The notes: a model not told the origin generated them from the sequence alone. Positions 10,699 through 19,572 are shown, numbered from the stretch's first letter. The stretch: 58,267 nt of DNA from Alphaproteobacteria bacterium (GCA_018820275.1 JAHJOO010000064.1:1-58267); one strand, 5' to 3'. Numbers and translations: made by a program.

Positions 10699-12441
10699 AT
10701 GACCTCGAGCTTCTCCCGCCGCGCCCTGCCCGTCCTCGCCGCGGCCGCCGTTCTGGCCCTGGGAGGATGCGGCGCCGCGCCGACGACCGCCCCGGCCCCG
10801 GCCCCGGTCTCCGCCCCGCCGCCGGCGCGCGGGCCGTTCGTCTCGGCGGCCAATCCGCTGGCGGTCGAGGCGGGGATGAAGGTGCTGAGCGACGGCGGCT
10901 CGGCCGTCGACGCCGCCGTGGCGATCCAGGCCGTGCTGGGGCTGGTCGAGCCGCAGTCCTCAGGGCTGGGCGGCGGCGCCTTCATGATGCACTACGACGC
11001 CGGGACCGGCGACATCACCAGTTTCGACGGGCGCGAGACGGCGCCGGCGGCGGCGACGCCGGAGCTGTTCTACGAGAACGGCCGGCCGCTGGGCTTCCGC
11101 GATGCCGTCCTGTCGGGCCGGTCGACCGGCGTGCCCGGCGCGGTGGCCATGCTGGGCCTGGCGCACGGCAAGCACGGGCGGCTGGCGTGGAGCGCCCTGT
11201 TCGGCGACGCCGAGCGGCTGGCGCGCGAGGGCTTCGTGGTCTCGCCCCGGCTGGCGGGCTTCGCCGCGTCCCGATCGGGACAGGGCGGGACGCCGTGGGC
11301 CGAGGCCTATTTCACCAAGGCCGACGGCACGCGCGTGGTCGCCGGCGACGTGCTGAAGAACCCGGCCTATGCGCGGACGGTGGCCGAGCTGGCCGCGGGC
11401 GGACCGGACGCCCTGTACGAAGGCCGGATCGCCACCGAGATCCTGACCGCTGTCGGGGCCCAGCCGCGGCCCGGCGCGCTGAGCGCGGCGGACCTGACCG
11501 GCTATGAGGCGAAGGAACGGGGCGCCCTGTGCCGGCCCTACCGGCTGTATCTGGTGTGCGTGCCGCCGCCGCCGTCCTCGGGCGTGGCGGTCCTGCAGTT
11601 CCTCGGCATGGCCGAGACGGTCCCGGCCATCCTGGAGGGTCCCGACAGCGTCGAGGCCTGGGTGACCTTCGCCCAGCTGCAGCGCGTGATGTACGCCGAC
11701 CGCGACCGCTACGTCGGCGACCCCGCCTTCACCGGGGTGCCGGTGCAGGGGATGCTGGACGAGGGCTATGTGGCGGAGCGCGCGGCGCTGGCCCTGACCC
11801 TGACCGGCGCGGCCGAGGCGGGACGGCCGCCCGGCGGCGTCATCCGCGGCTTCGACGCGACGCAGGAGCCGTCGGGCACCAGCCATTTCGTCGTGGTCGA
11901 CGCCGAGGGCGACGTGGTCAGCATGACGACGACGGTCGAGAGCGTGTTCGGCTCGGGCCGGATGGCGGCGGGCTTCTTCCTGAACAACCAGCTGACCGAC
12001 TTCTCGTTCGAGCCGCTGCGGCCGGACGGCCAGCCGGCGGCCAATGCGGTGGCCCCCGGCAAGCGGCCGCGCAGCTCGATGTCGCCGATCATCGTGCTGG
12101 ACATGGAGGGCCGGTTCGTCGCCGCCCTGGGCTCGCCCGGCGGGACGTCGATCCTGGCCTACAACGTCAAGGCGCTGGTGGCGGTACTGGACTGGGGCCT
12201 GCCGATGCAGGAGGCCTTCGACCTGCCCAATCTGGTGGCGCGCGGGAACGGCTTCGGGGCCGACGCCGAGCGGTTCTCGCCCGGCCTGCGGGCGGCGCTG
12301 GGGGAGCGGGGAATCGCGATCCGGCCGAACACCAGCGAGAACTCCGGCCTGCACGGCGGAATCTGGCGGCGGGGTCCGGGCGGAACCTGGGGCTGGGACG
12401 GCGGCGCCGACGACCGGCGCGAGGGCGTGGTGGCCTGGTAG
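10699..12441 (+). CDS. ggt: Gamma-glutamyltransferase, predicted lipoprotein
   Basis: A 580-residue gamma-glutamyltransferase, which processes glutathione and other gamma-glutamyl compounds in the periplasm and self-cleaves into two subunits. The autoprocessing nucleophile is Thr394 in SGTSHFVVVDAEGDVVSMT, and the oxyanion and substrate loops FGSGRMAAGFFLNNQ and KRPRSSMSPIIV follow. Unlike soluble periplasmic GGTs, the N-terminus ends in a lipobox (LALGGC), so it is probably membrane-anchored. I chose ATG 10699 because it starts the signal peptide directly. It is convergent with the LpxR-like gene, with four bases between the stops. Confidence 0.92.
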   Translation: MTSSFSRRALPVLAAAAVLALGGCGAAPTTAPAPAPVSAPPPARGPFVSAANPLAVEAGMKVLSDGGSAVDAAVAIQAVLGLVEPQSSGLGGGAFMMHYDAGTGDITSFDGRETAPAAATPELFYENGRPLGFRDAVLSGRSTGVPGAVAMLGLAHGKHGRLAWSALFGDAERLAREGFVVSPRLAGFAASRSGQGGTPWAEAYFTKADGTRVVAGDVLKNPAYARTVAELAAGGPDALYEGRIATEILTAVGAQPRPGALSAADLTGYEAKERGALCRPYRLYLVCVPPPPSSGVAVLQFLGMAETVPAILEGPDSVEAWVTFAQLQRVMYADRDRYVGDPAFTGVPVQGMLDEGYVAERAALALTLTGAAEAGRPPGGVIRGFDATQEPSGTSHFVVVDAEGDVVSMTTTVESVFGSGRMAAGFFLNNQLTDFSFEPLRPDGQPAANAVAPGKRPRSSMSPIIVLDMEGRFVAALGSPGGTSILAYNVKALVAVLDWGLPMQEAFDLPNLVARGNGFGADAERFSPGLRAALGERGIAIRPNTSENSGLHGGIWRRGPGGTWGWDGGADDRREGVVAW

Positions 12442-12445
12442 CGGC

Positions 12446-13303
12446 CTACCACTCCGGCTTGATCGAGAGCTGGAAGGCGAACAGGCCCTCGCTGACGTCG
12501 GTGTCGACGCCCTCGCCGAAGCGGATGCCCTCGACCTCGACCTCGCGATAGACCAGGCCGACCGAGCCGTGGACCGGCCCCTGGCGGATCGCGACGCCGA
12601 GGGAGGCGTCGCCGATGAAGGCCCCGGAGTCGTGGCTGACGCCCGACCGGGCGAACTCCCCGTCCCGCGTGCGGGCGAAATTATAGCCGAGGGCCCGGCC
12701 GGAGCCGGCGGCGTAGACGTACCAGCGGGGACGGTCGCCGAAGGCCTCGCTCCCGTCCGGCACCATCCGGTCGAGGTCGTTGCCGATCTTCAGGGTCGCG
12801 CCGGCTTCCGCCGAGCCGCCGCGCGATCCCAGACCGAAGCCGGCATGGGGGATCAGCGAGACCTCGATCCCCGACCCGGTGCGGGCGATGGCGGTGGGCC
12901 AGCCCCGCGTGAAGGTGAGATCGAACGCCTCGGCGTCCAGCGAGGCCGCGTCCAGCAGTCCGGGCGGCAGGGGGGATCCGTCGAGACGCCGCATCTGGCC
13001 CGACCGGGTCAGCCGGAAGCGGTCCGTCGCGCCCTCGGTTTCCCGCCAGACGTCGCGCTCGACCGCCACCCAGGGCGAGTCCGGCTGGGCCAGCACCCGG
13101 GCCGAAGACGGCCCCGGATCGGCGAAGCCGGCGCCCGAAGCCATCGTCGCCGGGGGCAGGCGGTTCAGGCGCGAGGTCGCCTCGGGGCCGTCGCCCCAGG
13201 TCTGGGCCAGCGTGGTCTGGGCCGCGGCGGCGCCGGCGACAAGGCACAGCGCCGCCGTGACGACGCCCCCCGCGATCCGGCCGATGCCTGTGGTCCAACG
13301 CAT
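12446..13303 (-). CDS. LpxR-like (DUF2219) outer membrane protein, short N-terminus
   Basis: A 285-residue protein with a signal peptide (ending AGAAAAQ) and a C-terminal Trp preceded by alternating hydrophobics (FAFQLSIKPEW), the mark of an outer membrane beta-barrel. The middle, SLIPHAGFGLGSRG...AGATLKIGNDLD, resembles the conserved part of the lipid A 3'-O-deacylase LpxR family, including the PHxG histidine. I do not see the family's N-terminal Asn-Asp and Thr motif, so catalysis is uncertain. It may be a non-catalytic barrel or a divergent deacylase. It stands alone between ggt and nrdA. Confidence 0.6.
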   Translation of the reverse strand: MRWTTGIGRIAGGVVTAALCLVAGAAAAQTTLAQTWGDGPEATSRLNRLPPATMASGAGFADPGPSSARVLAQPDSPWVAVERDVWRETEGATDRFRLTRSGQMRRLDGSPLPPGLLDAASLDAEAFDLTFTRGWPTAIARTGSGIEVSLIPHAGFGLGSRGGSAEAGATLKIGNDLDRMVPDGSEAFGDRPRWYVYAAGSGRALGYNFARTRDGEFARSGVSHDSGAFIGDASLGVAIRQGPVHGSVGLVYREVEVEGIRFGEGVDTDVSEGLFAFQLSIKPEW

Positions 13304-13464
13304 TCCGGTCCCCTCAAACCGCCGTCAGCCCCCGCACTGTGCCTCATGCAGGGCCCGGGCGCCAACTGACGATTTCACGACATGTTCGTGCCATCGAACG
13401 GACGCCGCGGGGCGACGGTTCCTTTCGGGCCGCCCGCGGGCCCCGAACCGCCGCCGGACCGCGG

Positions 13465-15348
13465 TCACTGACAGGCCAGGCACTCGTCGTAATCGGTGCG
13501 GGCGGCCGAGAAGAGGTCCGGCTGATTCGGGTCGACCTCGGCCTCGGCCTTGTCCTCGGCGCCGGCGAAGGCGGCGCGCTGCACCGACTTGGAGCGCAGG
13601 TAGTAGAGCGACTTCACGCCGGTTTCCCACGCCTTCCAGTGCAGCATGTGCAGATCCCACTTGTTCACGTCGCCGGGGATGAACAGGTTCAGCGACTGGG
13701 CCTGGCAGATTTCCGGCGCCCGGTCGGCGGCCAGGTCGATCAGCCAGCGCTGGTCCAGTTCGAAGGCGGTCTTGAAGATCGACTTCTCGTCGTCGTTCAG
13801 GCCGTCGAGGTGCTGGACCGAGCCTTCGTTCTCGAGGATCGACGACCACACCGCGTCGGTGTTCAGGCCCTTGCCGTCGAGCAGCGCCTCCAGATACGGG
13901 TTCTTGACCGCGAAGGAGCCCGACAGGGTCTTGTGGGTGTAGATGTTGGCCGGGATCGGCTCGATGCCGGCCGAGGTGCCGCCGCAGATGATCGAGATCG
14001 AGGCGGTCGGGGCGATGGCCAGCTTGTGGCTGAACCGCTCCATGACACCGCGCTCGCGGGCGTCCTCGCAGGGCCCCTTCTCCTCGGCCAGGACGCGGCT
14101 GGCCTTGTCGGCCTCGCGGCGCAGGTGCTTGAACAGGCGCATGTTCCACGACTTGGCCATGGCGCTTTCGAAGGCGACGCCCTGGGCCTGCAGGAAGGAG
14201 TGGAAGCCCATCAGGCCCAGACCGACCGAGCGCTCGCGCATGGCCGAATAGACCGCCGCCTTCATCGCCGGGGGCGCGCGGCGGATGAAGTCCTCCAGCA
14301 CATTGTCGAGGAACCGCATCAGGTCCTCGACGAACATCGGCTCCTCGCGCCATTCGAGGAATTTCTCGGCGTTCACCGACGACAGGCAGCAGACGGCGGT
14401 CCGGTCGATGCCGAGGTGGTCGCGGCCGGTGTGCAGCATGATCTCGGCGCACAGGTTCGACTGTTTCACCGACAGGCCCAGCTCCTTCTGGTGGGCCGGC
14501 ATCTGGCGGTTCACCGTGTCGGAGAAGATCAGATAGGGCTCGCCGGTCTGCAGGCGGATCTCGAGGATCTTCTGCCACAGGCTGCGGGCGTCGACGGTCT
14601 TCATCACCGCCTGGTTCTTGGGCGAGAGCAGGTCGAAGGTCCGGCCGTCGCGCACCGCCTCCATGAAGGCGTCGGTGATGTTGATGCCGTGGTGCAGGTT
14701 CAGGGACTTGCGGTTGAAGTCGCCCGAGGGTTTGCGGATCTCGAGGAACTCCTCGATCTCCGGGTGGTGCACGTCCAGATAGACGGCGGCCGAGCCGCGG
14801 CGCAGCGAGCCCTGGCTGATCGCCAGGGTGAGGGAGTCCATCACCCGGATGAAGGGGATGATGCCCGAGGTCTGGCCCGCGCCCTTGACCTTCTCGCCGA
14901 TGGAGCGGACGCCGCCCCAGTAGGTGCCGATGCCGCCGCCGTTGGAGGCCAGGGCGACGTTCTCGTTCCAGACGCTCTGGATGCCGTCGAGGCTGTCGCC
15001 GACGGCGTTGAGGAAGCAGGAGATCGGCAGGCCGCGGTCGGCACCGCCGTTCGACAGCACCGGGGTGGCCGGCATGAACCACAGCTTCGACATGTAGTCG
15101 TAGACGCGCTGGGCGTGGTCGGCGTCGTCCGAATAGGCCGTGGCCACGCGGGCGAACATGTCCTGATAGGACTCACCGGCCAGCAGGTAGCGGTCCTCCA
15201 GCGTCTTCTTGCCGAACTCGGTCAGCAGATCGTCGCGCGACCGGTCCAGCTGGAGCGAACGCACCACGGACAGCTGGGGTCGGGGCGGGGTCTCGCTCCC
15301 GGCGACCGCCTGGAAATCCGTCGTCTTCACTGCTTCGCCGCCAGCCAT
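13465..15348 (-). CDS. nrdA: Class Ia ribonucleoside-diphosphate reductase, alpha subunit
   Basis: A 627-residue catalytic subunit that makes deoxyribonucleotides with NrdB. The substrate and radical-relay region is visible (SNLCAEI, with NxCxE), as are PISCFLNAV with its redox cysteine and the C-terminal CLAC pair that passes electrons from thioredoxin or glutaredoxin. The protein is short and starts near the catalytic core, so it lacks an N-terminal ATP-cone; dATP activity control through that domain would be absent. The start at 15348 (MAGGEAVKTTDF) gives the natural N-terminus. nrdB is 4.5 kb away on the other strand rather than in the same operon. Confidence 0.93.
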   Translation of the reverse strand: MAGGEAVKTTDFQAVAGSETPPRPQLSVVRSLQLDRSRDDLLTEFGKKTLEDRYLLAGESYQDMFARVATAYSDDADHAQRVYDYMSKLWFMPATPVLSNGGADRGLPISCFLNAVGDSLDGIQSVWNENVALASNGGGIGTYWGGVRSIGEKVKGAGQTSGIIPFIRVMDSLTLAISQGSLRRGSAAVYLDVHHPEIEEFLEIRKPSGDFNRKSLNLHHGINITDAFMEAVRDGRTFDLLSPKNQAVMKTVDARSLWQKILEIRLQTGEPYLIFSDTVNRQMPAHQKELGLSVKQSNLCAEIMLHTGRDHLGIDRTAVCCLSSVNAEKFLEWREEPMFVEDLMRFLDNVLEDFIRRAPPAMKAAVYSAMRERSVGLGLMGFHSFLQAQGVAFESAMAKSWNMRLFKHLRREADKASRVLAEEKGPCEDARERGVMERFSHKLAIAPTASISIICGGTSAGIEPIPANIYTHKTLSGSFAVKNPYLEALLDGKGLNTDAVWSSILENEGSVQHLDGLNDDEKSIFKTAFELDQRWLIDLAADRAPEICQAQSLNLFIPGDVNKWDLHMLHWKAWETGVKSLYYLRSKSVQRAAFAGAEDKAEAEVDPNQPDLFSAARTDYDECLACQ

Positions 15349-15396
15349 AATCTGCCCCGAACTGATTGAAATCGCCGTTTGCCACCCGCGTCCCGA

Positions 15397-15412
15397 CCAC
15401 ATCATCTAGTGG
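15397..15412 (-). promoter_or_regulatory. Possible weak NrdR box upstream of nrdA
   Basis: The 16 bases CCACATCATCTAGTGG match the NrdR box consensus ACACWATATATWGTGT at 11 positions; its right half is nearly the same as that of the strong box before nrdB. A second AT-centred palindrome (CCACATATGG, 15431-15440) lies 33 bases further upstream, about three helical turns, as paired NrdR boxes do. The rest of the 15349-15607 gap shows no gene. Confidence 0.35.
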
Positions 15413-15607
15413 CCGAAGCGCTTACCGAACCCACATATGGGGCGCAGATGGTGAACGGGGCGTCAACGGGGTTGACGATCACTTTCTGGGCGAATCGTCG
15501 TCGCGGCGGGGGATGAGCCTGTGGACGGCGCACGACGGAGGCATGACGCCCCTGATCACGAACCCGTGATCGGGAACGCGGCGGAAGCGTGACCGTTCAC
15601 CCCGACC

Positions 15608-16348
15608 ATGACCGAAGTCCAGATCGTCACCTTTCTGCGCCGCGCCCTTCGGGTCGGCCGCGCCGAGATCGTCGCCCTCGCCGCCATGCTGGTCGTGACC
15701 CTGGGCGTGGCGACCTTCATCGAGGTGGCCGACGACGCCACGGAAGCCGACGGCCAGGCCTTCGATATGGCGATCCTGACCTGGCTGCAGCCCGTGCCGG
15801 GCGACGCGCGCGGGCCGTGGTGGCTCGAGGAGGCGGCGGCGGACCTGACCTCCCTGGGCGGGATTTCGGTGCTGACGCTCTTCGCGGTCATCGCCGTGAC
15901 CTTCCTGGTCATGCAGCGCAAACGGCTGTCGGCGCTGCTGCTGGTGCTGGGGCTGGCCGGCGGCGTGGCGCTGAGCGAGGGGCTGAAGGCCGTGTTCGAG
16001 CGGGCGCGGCCCCCGGCGGCCTATCAGGCGGTCGAGACGATCAACGCCAGCTTCCCGTCCGGCCACGCCCTGCTGTCGACCGTCTTCTACCTGACGCTGG
16101 GGGTGATGCTGACGCGCGCCTTCGCCCGGCGGCGCTTCAAGGCCTTCGCCCTGGGCTGCGGCGTCACGATCGCCCTGATCATCGGGATGACGCGCGTCTA
16201 TCTGGGGGCGCACTGGGCCTCGGACGTGATCGCCGGCTGGTGCGCCGGCGCGGCCTGGTCCATGGCCCTGTGGCTGGTCAGCTATGCCGTGGAGCGGCGG
16301 CAGGCGGCGCGGCTGTCGGGCTTGCATGACGAGCCCTCTCCGCGCTAG
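15608..16348 (+). CDS. PAP2-family membrane phosphatase
   Basis: A 246-residue inner-membrane protein with about five hydrophobic helices and all three acid phosphatase signature motifs: KAVFERARP (KxxxxxxRP), FPSGH (PSGH) and TRVYLGAHWASD (SR-type xxxxxHxxxD, here with Thr in place of Ser). These enzymes dephosphorylate lipid phosphates such as undecaprenyl pyrophosphate or phosphatidate on the periplasmic face. Which lipid is used cannot be told. It is divergent from nrdA and ends just before the Mn riboswitch. Confidence 0.92.
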   Translation: MTEVQIVTFLRRALRVGRAEIVALAAMLVVTLGVATFIEVADDATEADGQAFDMAILTWLQPVPGDARGPWWLEEAAADLTSLGGISVLTLFAVIAVTFLVMQRKRLSALLLVLGLAGGVALSEGLKAVFERARPPAAYQAVETINASFPSGHALLSTVFYLTLGVMLTRAFARRRFKAFALGCGVTIALIIGMTRVYLGAHWASDVIAGWCAGAAWSMALWLVSYAVERRQAARLSGLHDEPSPR

Positions 16349-16359
16349 GTGGCCCCCGT

Positions 16360-16570
16360 CATCGGGGAGTAGCCGCCCGCAGCGTCTCATGCGGGGTCCG
16401 CGTCAACATGCTTTCCCTCGCCCGGAGGGAATGGCGCGGGAGAGCATTCTTGTTGGCCTATCGCATCGCGCGCGGCGCGGTGCTGCTTGAGGCCGTTTCG
16501 GCGCCCTCATGCAGCGCGCCTCCGCGAGGCGCGCGTTAGGGCACAAGGAGGCTCCAGCAAGACCGCTGGC
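16360..16570 (+). promoter_or_regulatory. yybP-ykoY (Mn2+-sensing) riboswitch
   Basis: The 306-base gap before the GDT1-family gene holds the signature elements of the Mn2+ riboswitch in order: GGGGAGTAG (16364-16372, loop L1), GTCAACATG (16402-16410) and AGCAAGACC (16556-16564, loop L3). Between them is a perfect variable arm, GCGCGCCTC-cgc-GAGGCGCGC (16514-16534). The motif set plus a downstream GDT1-family cation transporter, the usual gene for this riboswitch, makes the call strong. High Mn2+ should turn the gene on. The 3' boundary is approximate. Confidence 0.85.
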
Positions 16571-16654
16571 TTCGCAGGGCGCTTCCACGCGGGGGCCCGG
16601 CTGCGAACGCCACAGGTCCGCCCGTCGAGGTCCCCGCGCAAAAGGTGACGTCCC

Positions 16655-17218
16655 TTGGACGCGTTTCTGGTTTCCACCGGCCTGGTGGCGGTCGCCGAGA
16701 TCGGCGACAAGACCATGCTGCTGGCCATCGTCCTGGCCGCGGCCTGGCGCCGGCCCGCGCCCATCATCCTGGGCATCTTTGCCGCCACCATCCTGAACCA
16801 CGCCTTCGCGGCGGTGGCCGGAACGGTGCTGGCCCGGTTCATGGACGGCGATCATCTGAAATGGATCGTCGGCCTGGCCTTCCTCGGCTTCGGGGCCTGG
16901 GCCCTGATCCCCGACCGGCTGGACGAGCGGACCGACGCCGACGAGAAGACCTTTGCCGGCGTCTTCCTGACCACCGCCGCCGCCTTCTTCGTGCTGGAGA
17001 TCGGCGACAAGACCCAGATCGCCACCGCCCTGCTGGCCGCGCGCTTCGACGCGCCGGGCTGGGTGCTGCTGGGCTCGACGCTGGGCATGATGATCGCCAA
17101 CGTGCCCGCCGTCCTGCTGGGCGAGGCGCTGGCGAAACGGCTGCCGCTGAGGTGGATCCGTCTGGCCGCCGCCCTGGGCTTCATCGCCACGGGCGCGTGG
17201 ATGCTGCTGTGGGGGTAG
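16655..17218 (+). CDS. GDT1/TMEM165 (UPF0016) family Mn2+ exporter
   Basis: A 187-residue inner-membrane protein with six hydrophobic helices and two copies of the family's E-x-G-D-K-T motif (AEIGDKTMLL near residue 15 and LEIGDKTQIA near residue 113), the cation-binding signature of the GDT1 family. Bacterial members export Mn2+. The TTG start at 16655 has AAGGTG upstream at about eight bases. It is preceded by a yybP-ykoY riboswitch, which independently supports a manganese role. An imperfect hairpin follows the stop. Confidence 0.93.
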   Translation: MDAFLVSTGLVAVAEIGDKTMLLAIVLAAAWRRPAPIILGIFAATILNHAFAAVAGTVLARFMDGDHLKWIVGLAFLGFGAWALIPDRLDERTDADEKTFAGVFLTTAAAFFVLEIGDKTQIATALLAARFDAPGWVLLGSTLGMMIANVPAVLLGEALAKRLPLRWIRLAAALGFIATGAWMLLWG

Positions 17219-17225
17219 GGGTAGG

Positions 17226-17255
17226 GTAGGCCGTAGGGGTATCCCTGACGCCTAC
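17226..17255. terminator. Imperfect hairpin between convergent genes
   Basis: GTAGGC (17226-17231) pairs with GCCTAC (17250-17255) around an inner AGGGG/TCCCT-type stem. It lies between the convergent GDT1-family and phosphoesterase genes and may end transcription both ways. There is no T-run, so confidence is low. Confidence 0.35.
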
Positions 17256-17275
17256 CGACTACCGCCTGCCGCCTT

Positions 17276-18073
17276 TCACACCTCGAACACCCGATACGGC
17301 ACGTCGCCCAGGGTCCGCAGCACCGGCAGGGCGACGTTGTAGACGGGCACGCCCTTGTGGGTGCGGCCCTCGGGCGCGCCGCGGTGGGCGTGGCCGTGCA
17401 CGACGAGGCTGACGTTGTCATAGCGGTCGACGGTCTCGCCCAGCCGCGAGGAGCCGAGGAAGGCGTGGATCTCGGGGGGTTCGCCCACCACCGTGTCGAC
17501 CACGGGCGCATAGTGCAGCACGACCACGGAGCGTTCGGTCCTCAGCATACGGATCGAGTTCTCGATGACGCTGGCGTCGTCCACGGCCTCCTGCACGAAG
17601 CGTTTGATCTGGGGCTCGCCGAAGGAGCTGAGCATGTAGCGGCCGAAACCGCCGACGAAGCCCTTGCCGCCGGCGAAGCCGACGCCGTCGATCTCGTAGG
17701 CCTGGCCGTCCAGGACCCTTACGCCGGCGTCGCACAGCATGTCGCGCACGCGCTCCGGCTGGCCGCACTCGAACTCGTGATTGCCCAGCACCGCCACGAT
17801 CGGGATGCGGCAGGCCTTGATGTCCTCCAGCAGGATCTCGACCTCGCGGGTCTTGCCGAAATTGGTCAGGTCGCCGGCCAGGCACAGGACGTCGGCGTCC
17901 TGGTGCACCTGGTCGAACAGGTCGCGGTGCGGCCGGTCGTGGCTTTCGCCGACGTGCAGGTCGCCGACGGCGGCGACGCGCAGCTTCCTGGCGGGTCCGG
18001 GTTCCAGCCCCGGCTGCTGGGTCTGCGGCGCGGAGCCGGTGTTGGCGGGGGTCGGGATGGCGGGATCGGTCAT
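17276..18073 (-). CDS. Calcineurin-like metallophosphoesterase
   Basis: A 265-residue cytoplasmic protein. It carries the full metallophosphoesterase set in order: GDLHVG (DxH), AGDLTNFG (GDxxxxG), GNHEFE (GNHE), an LHYAPV histidine and VHGHAHRG (GHxH), which bind two metals. The first 25 residues are a Pro/Thr/Gln-rich tail without similarity. It starts two bases after the nucleotidyltransferase stop, so the two are one operon and translationally linked. Whether it hydrolyses phosphodiesters, nucleotides or a product of its partner is unknown. Confidence 0.88.
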   Translation of the reverse strand: MTDPAIPTPANTGSAPQTQQPGLEPGPARKLRVAAVGDLHVGESHDRPHRDLFDQVHQDADVLCLAGDLTNFGKTREVEILLEDIKACRIPIVAVLGNHEFECGQPERVRDMLCDAGVRVLDGQAYEIDGVGFAGGKGFVGGFGRYMLSSFGEPQIKRFVQEAVDDASVIENSIRMLRTERSVVVLHYAPVVDTVVGEPPEIHAFLGSSRLGETVDRYDNVSLVVHGHAHRGAPEGRTHKGVPVYNVALPVLRTLGDVPYRVFEV

Positions 18074-18075
18074 GG

Positions 18076-18855
18076 TCAGTGCACCGGGTCGTGGCGCTCT
18101 TCGAGGCCCTTGCCGACCACGTCCCCGAAGCCCCATTCGGCCACGTCGGAGATGTAGTCGCGCGGGCTGAACAGGCGGCCGCGGCACACCTTCACCCGCG
18201 GCGCCGGCAGGTCGACCTGGGCGCCCAGCCGCTCGGTGAGCTCGGTCATCAGCCACGCCGGCACCCGGCCGCGCTCGGTCGGATAGGCGAAGCGGAAATT
18301 CAGCAGGTGCGCCATCAGCACCTCCCAGTAGAGGTCCATCTGGTCCAGCAGGCTCTTCCAGTCGATGGCGTCGGACTGTTTCAGGATGACGTGGTTCACG
18401 TCGGCACCGTCGAAGCGATAGCGGTCCTGGATGAAGACCTTTGACAGGATCAGGGCGGTCGGCGGGGTGATGGTCACGCGGTGGCCGTAGACCTCGATGA
18501 CGTCGTCGCCAAACCAGCTGTCGTTCACCGCGATGGTGCCGTTCGACATGGCGAAGATGACGTCGAAGAAGTGTTTGTCGTCCTTCCAGACCTTGGCGAT
18601 CCAGCGTTCGTCCTCGACGTCGGTGCGATAGCCGCGGGCCTGGAAGAAGGCGAGGATGCGGGGGTAGTCGCCCGGCTTGCAGAAGACGTCCAGATCCTTG
18701 GTCGGCCGCCGGATGCCGGTATGGGCCGTGACGGCGTAGGTGCCCGACAGCAGAAAGGGGATGCCGCTCTCCTTCAGCAGGCGCAGGCTCTCCTCATAGA
18801 ATTCCACCGCCTCCTCGGGCGGATGAAAACTGGGGTCGAGCACGGGGTCGGACAT
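18076..18855 (-). CDS. Nucleotidyltransferase-fold protein
   Basis: A 259-residue protein with a minimal nucleotidyltransferase motif: LLSGTYAVTAHTG then RPTKDLDVF (residues about 35-60), where GT replaces the usual GS/GG and DLD is the metal-binding DxD. A third acidic site may be FDVIF near residue 98. Similar motifs occur in AbiEii-like and DUF6036-like proteins, but the rest is unlike a toxin I recognise. It is the first gene of a two-gene operon with the metallophosphoesterase, suggesting opposing transfer and removal chemistry; that is inference. Confidence 0.75.
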   Translation of the reverse strand: MSDPVLDPSFHPPEEAVEFYEESLRLLKESGIPFLLSGTYAVTAHTGIRRPTKDLDVFCKPGDYPRILAFFQARGYRTDVEDERWIAKVWKDDKHFFDVIFAMSNGTIAVNDSWFGDDVIEVYGHRVTITPPTALILSKVFIQDRYRFDGADVNHVILKQSDAIDWKSLLDQMDLYWEVLMAHLLNFRFAYPTERGRVPAWLMTELTERLGAQVDLPAPRVKVCRGRLFSPRDYISDVAEWGFGDVVGKGLEERHDPVH

Positions 18856-18915
18856 CGGGGCCTCTGGACGCGAGGCAACGGGAACGGACGCGCCCGAAGC
18901 GCGGTTCCGGCCGTT

Positions 18916-19572
18916 TCATCCGGGATCGGCGTAGTCGCCGTCGAACGGGAAGCGTTTCGCCCAGAATTCCTGAAGCTCCGGCAGGGCGTCGACGCGGCGC
19001 GCGACCCGGCCCAGACGCGGGGCGACCTCGTGGAACCGGCGGCGCAGCGGCCGCCAGCGGCTGACGACGGCCATGTAGAGGTCCAGCACCGTCAGGTCGT
19101 CGCCCAGCACGAACCGGCCCGGATCGGTCTGGCTCTCCATCGCGCCCCAGCATTCGGCGATCCGCGCCAGGGTGCGGCGATCGACCTCGGCCTGGGCCGC
19201 CGGATCGTCGCCGACCAGCCGCGAGGGCTCGTCCCGGACCCAGTACAGCGAATAGATCGCGGCCGGGATGAAGGTCATCCAGCGCAGGAACTGGCCCCGG
19301 CGCGGGTCGCCCGGCGGCGGCGCCAGCCCCGCCCCCGGGTGCCGTTCGGCCAGCCACAGCAGGATGGCGGCGCTCTCGGTGATCGTCTCGCCCCCGGGCG
19401 TCACCAGGGCCGGAACCTGACGCAGGGGATTGTGCGGGGCCATGCGCGCCCGCTCGGCCTCCGAGGCGTAGGTGACGATCTCCTCCACCCGATACGGCGC
19501 GCCGATCAGGGTCAGCGCGGCCTCGACCGGGACCGAGCCGGAGCCCAGCGCGCCATAGACGACATAGGTCAT
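18916..19572 (-). CDS. Glutathione S-transferase family protein
   Basis: A 218-residue cytosolic GST. The thioredoxin-fold half includes NPLRQVPALVTPGG (cis-Pro) and ETITESAAILLWLAE (glutathione gamma-glutamyl contacts, ES motif); the helical C-terminal half has LTVLDLYMAVVSRW, the N-capping box region. The catalytic position near the N-terminus reads YGALGSGS, with Ser candidates rather than Cys. Substrate is unknown. It is divergent from nrdB with a 241-base gap that holds the NrdR box. Confidence 0.87.
   Translation of the reverse strand: MTYVVYGALGSGSVPVEAALTLIGAPYRVEEIVTYASEAERARMAPHNPLRQVPALVTPGGETITESAAILLWLAERHPGAGLAPPPGDPRRGQFLRWMTFIPAAIYSLYWVRDEPSRLVGDDPAAQAEVDRRTLARIAECWGAMESQTDPGRFVLGDDLTVLDLYMAVVSRWRPLRRRFHEVAPRLGRVARRVDALPELQEFWAKRFPFDGDYADPG

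Noticed and set aside
12681..13298. Alternative frame over the LpxR-like gene
   Set aside because: Only one frame has a signal peptide and the C-terminal barrel signature; this one is a shadow.
18076..18855. AbiEii-type toxin of an abortive-infection system
   Set aside because: No AbiEi-like antitoxin is present and the partner is a metallophosphoesterase; only the nucleotidyltransferase fold is shared.
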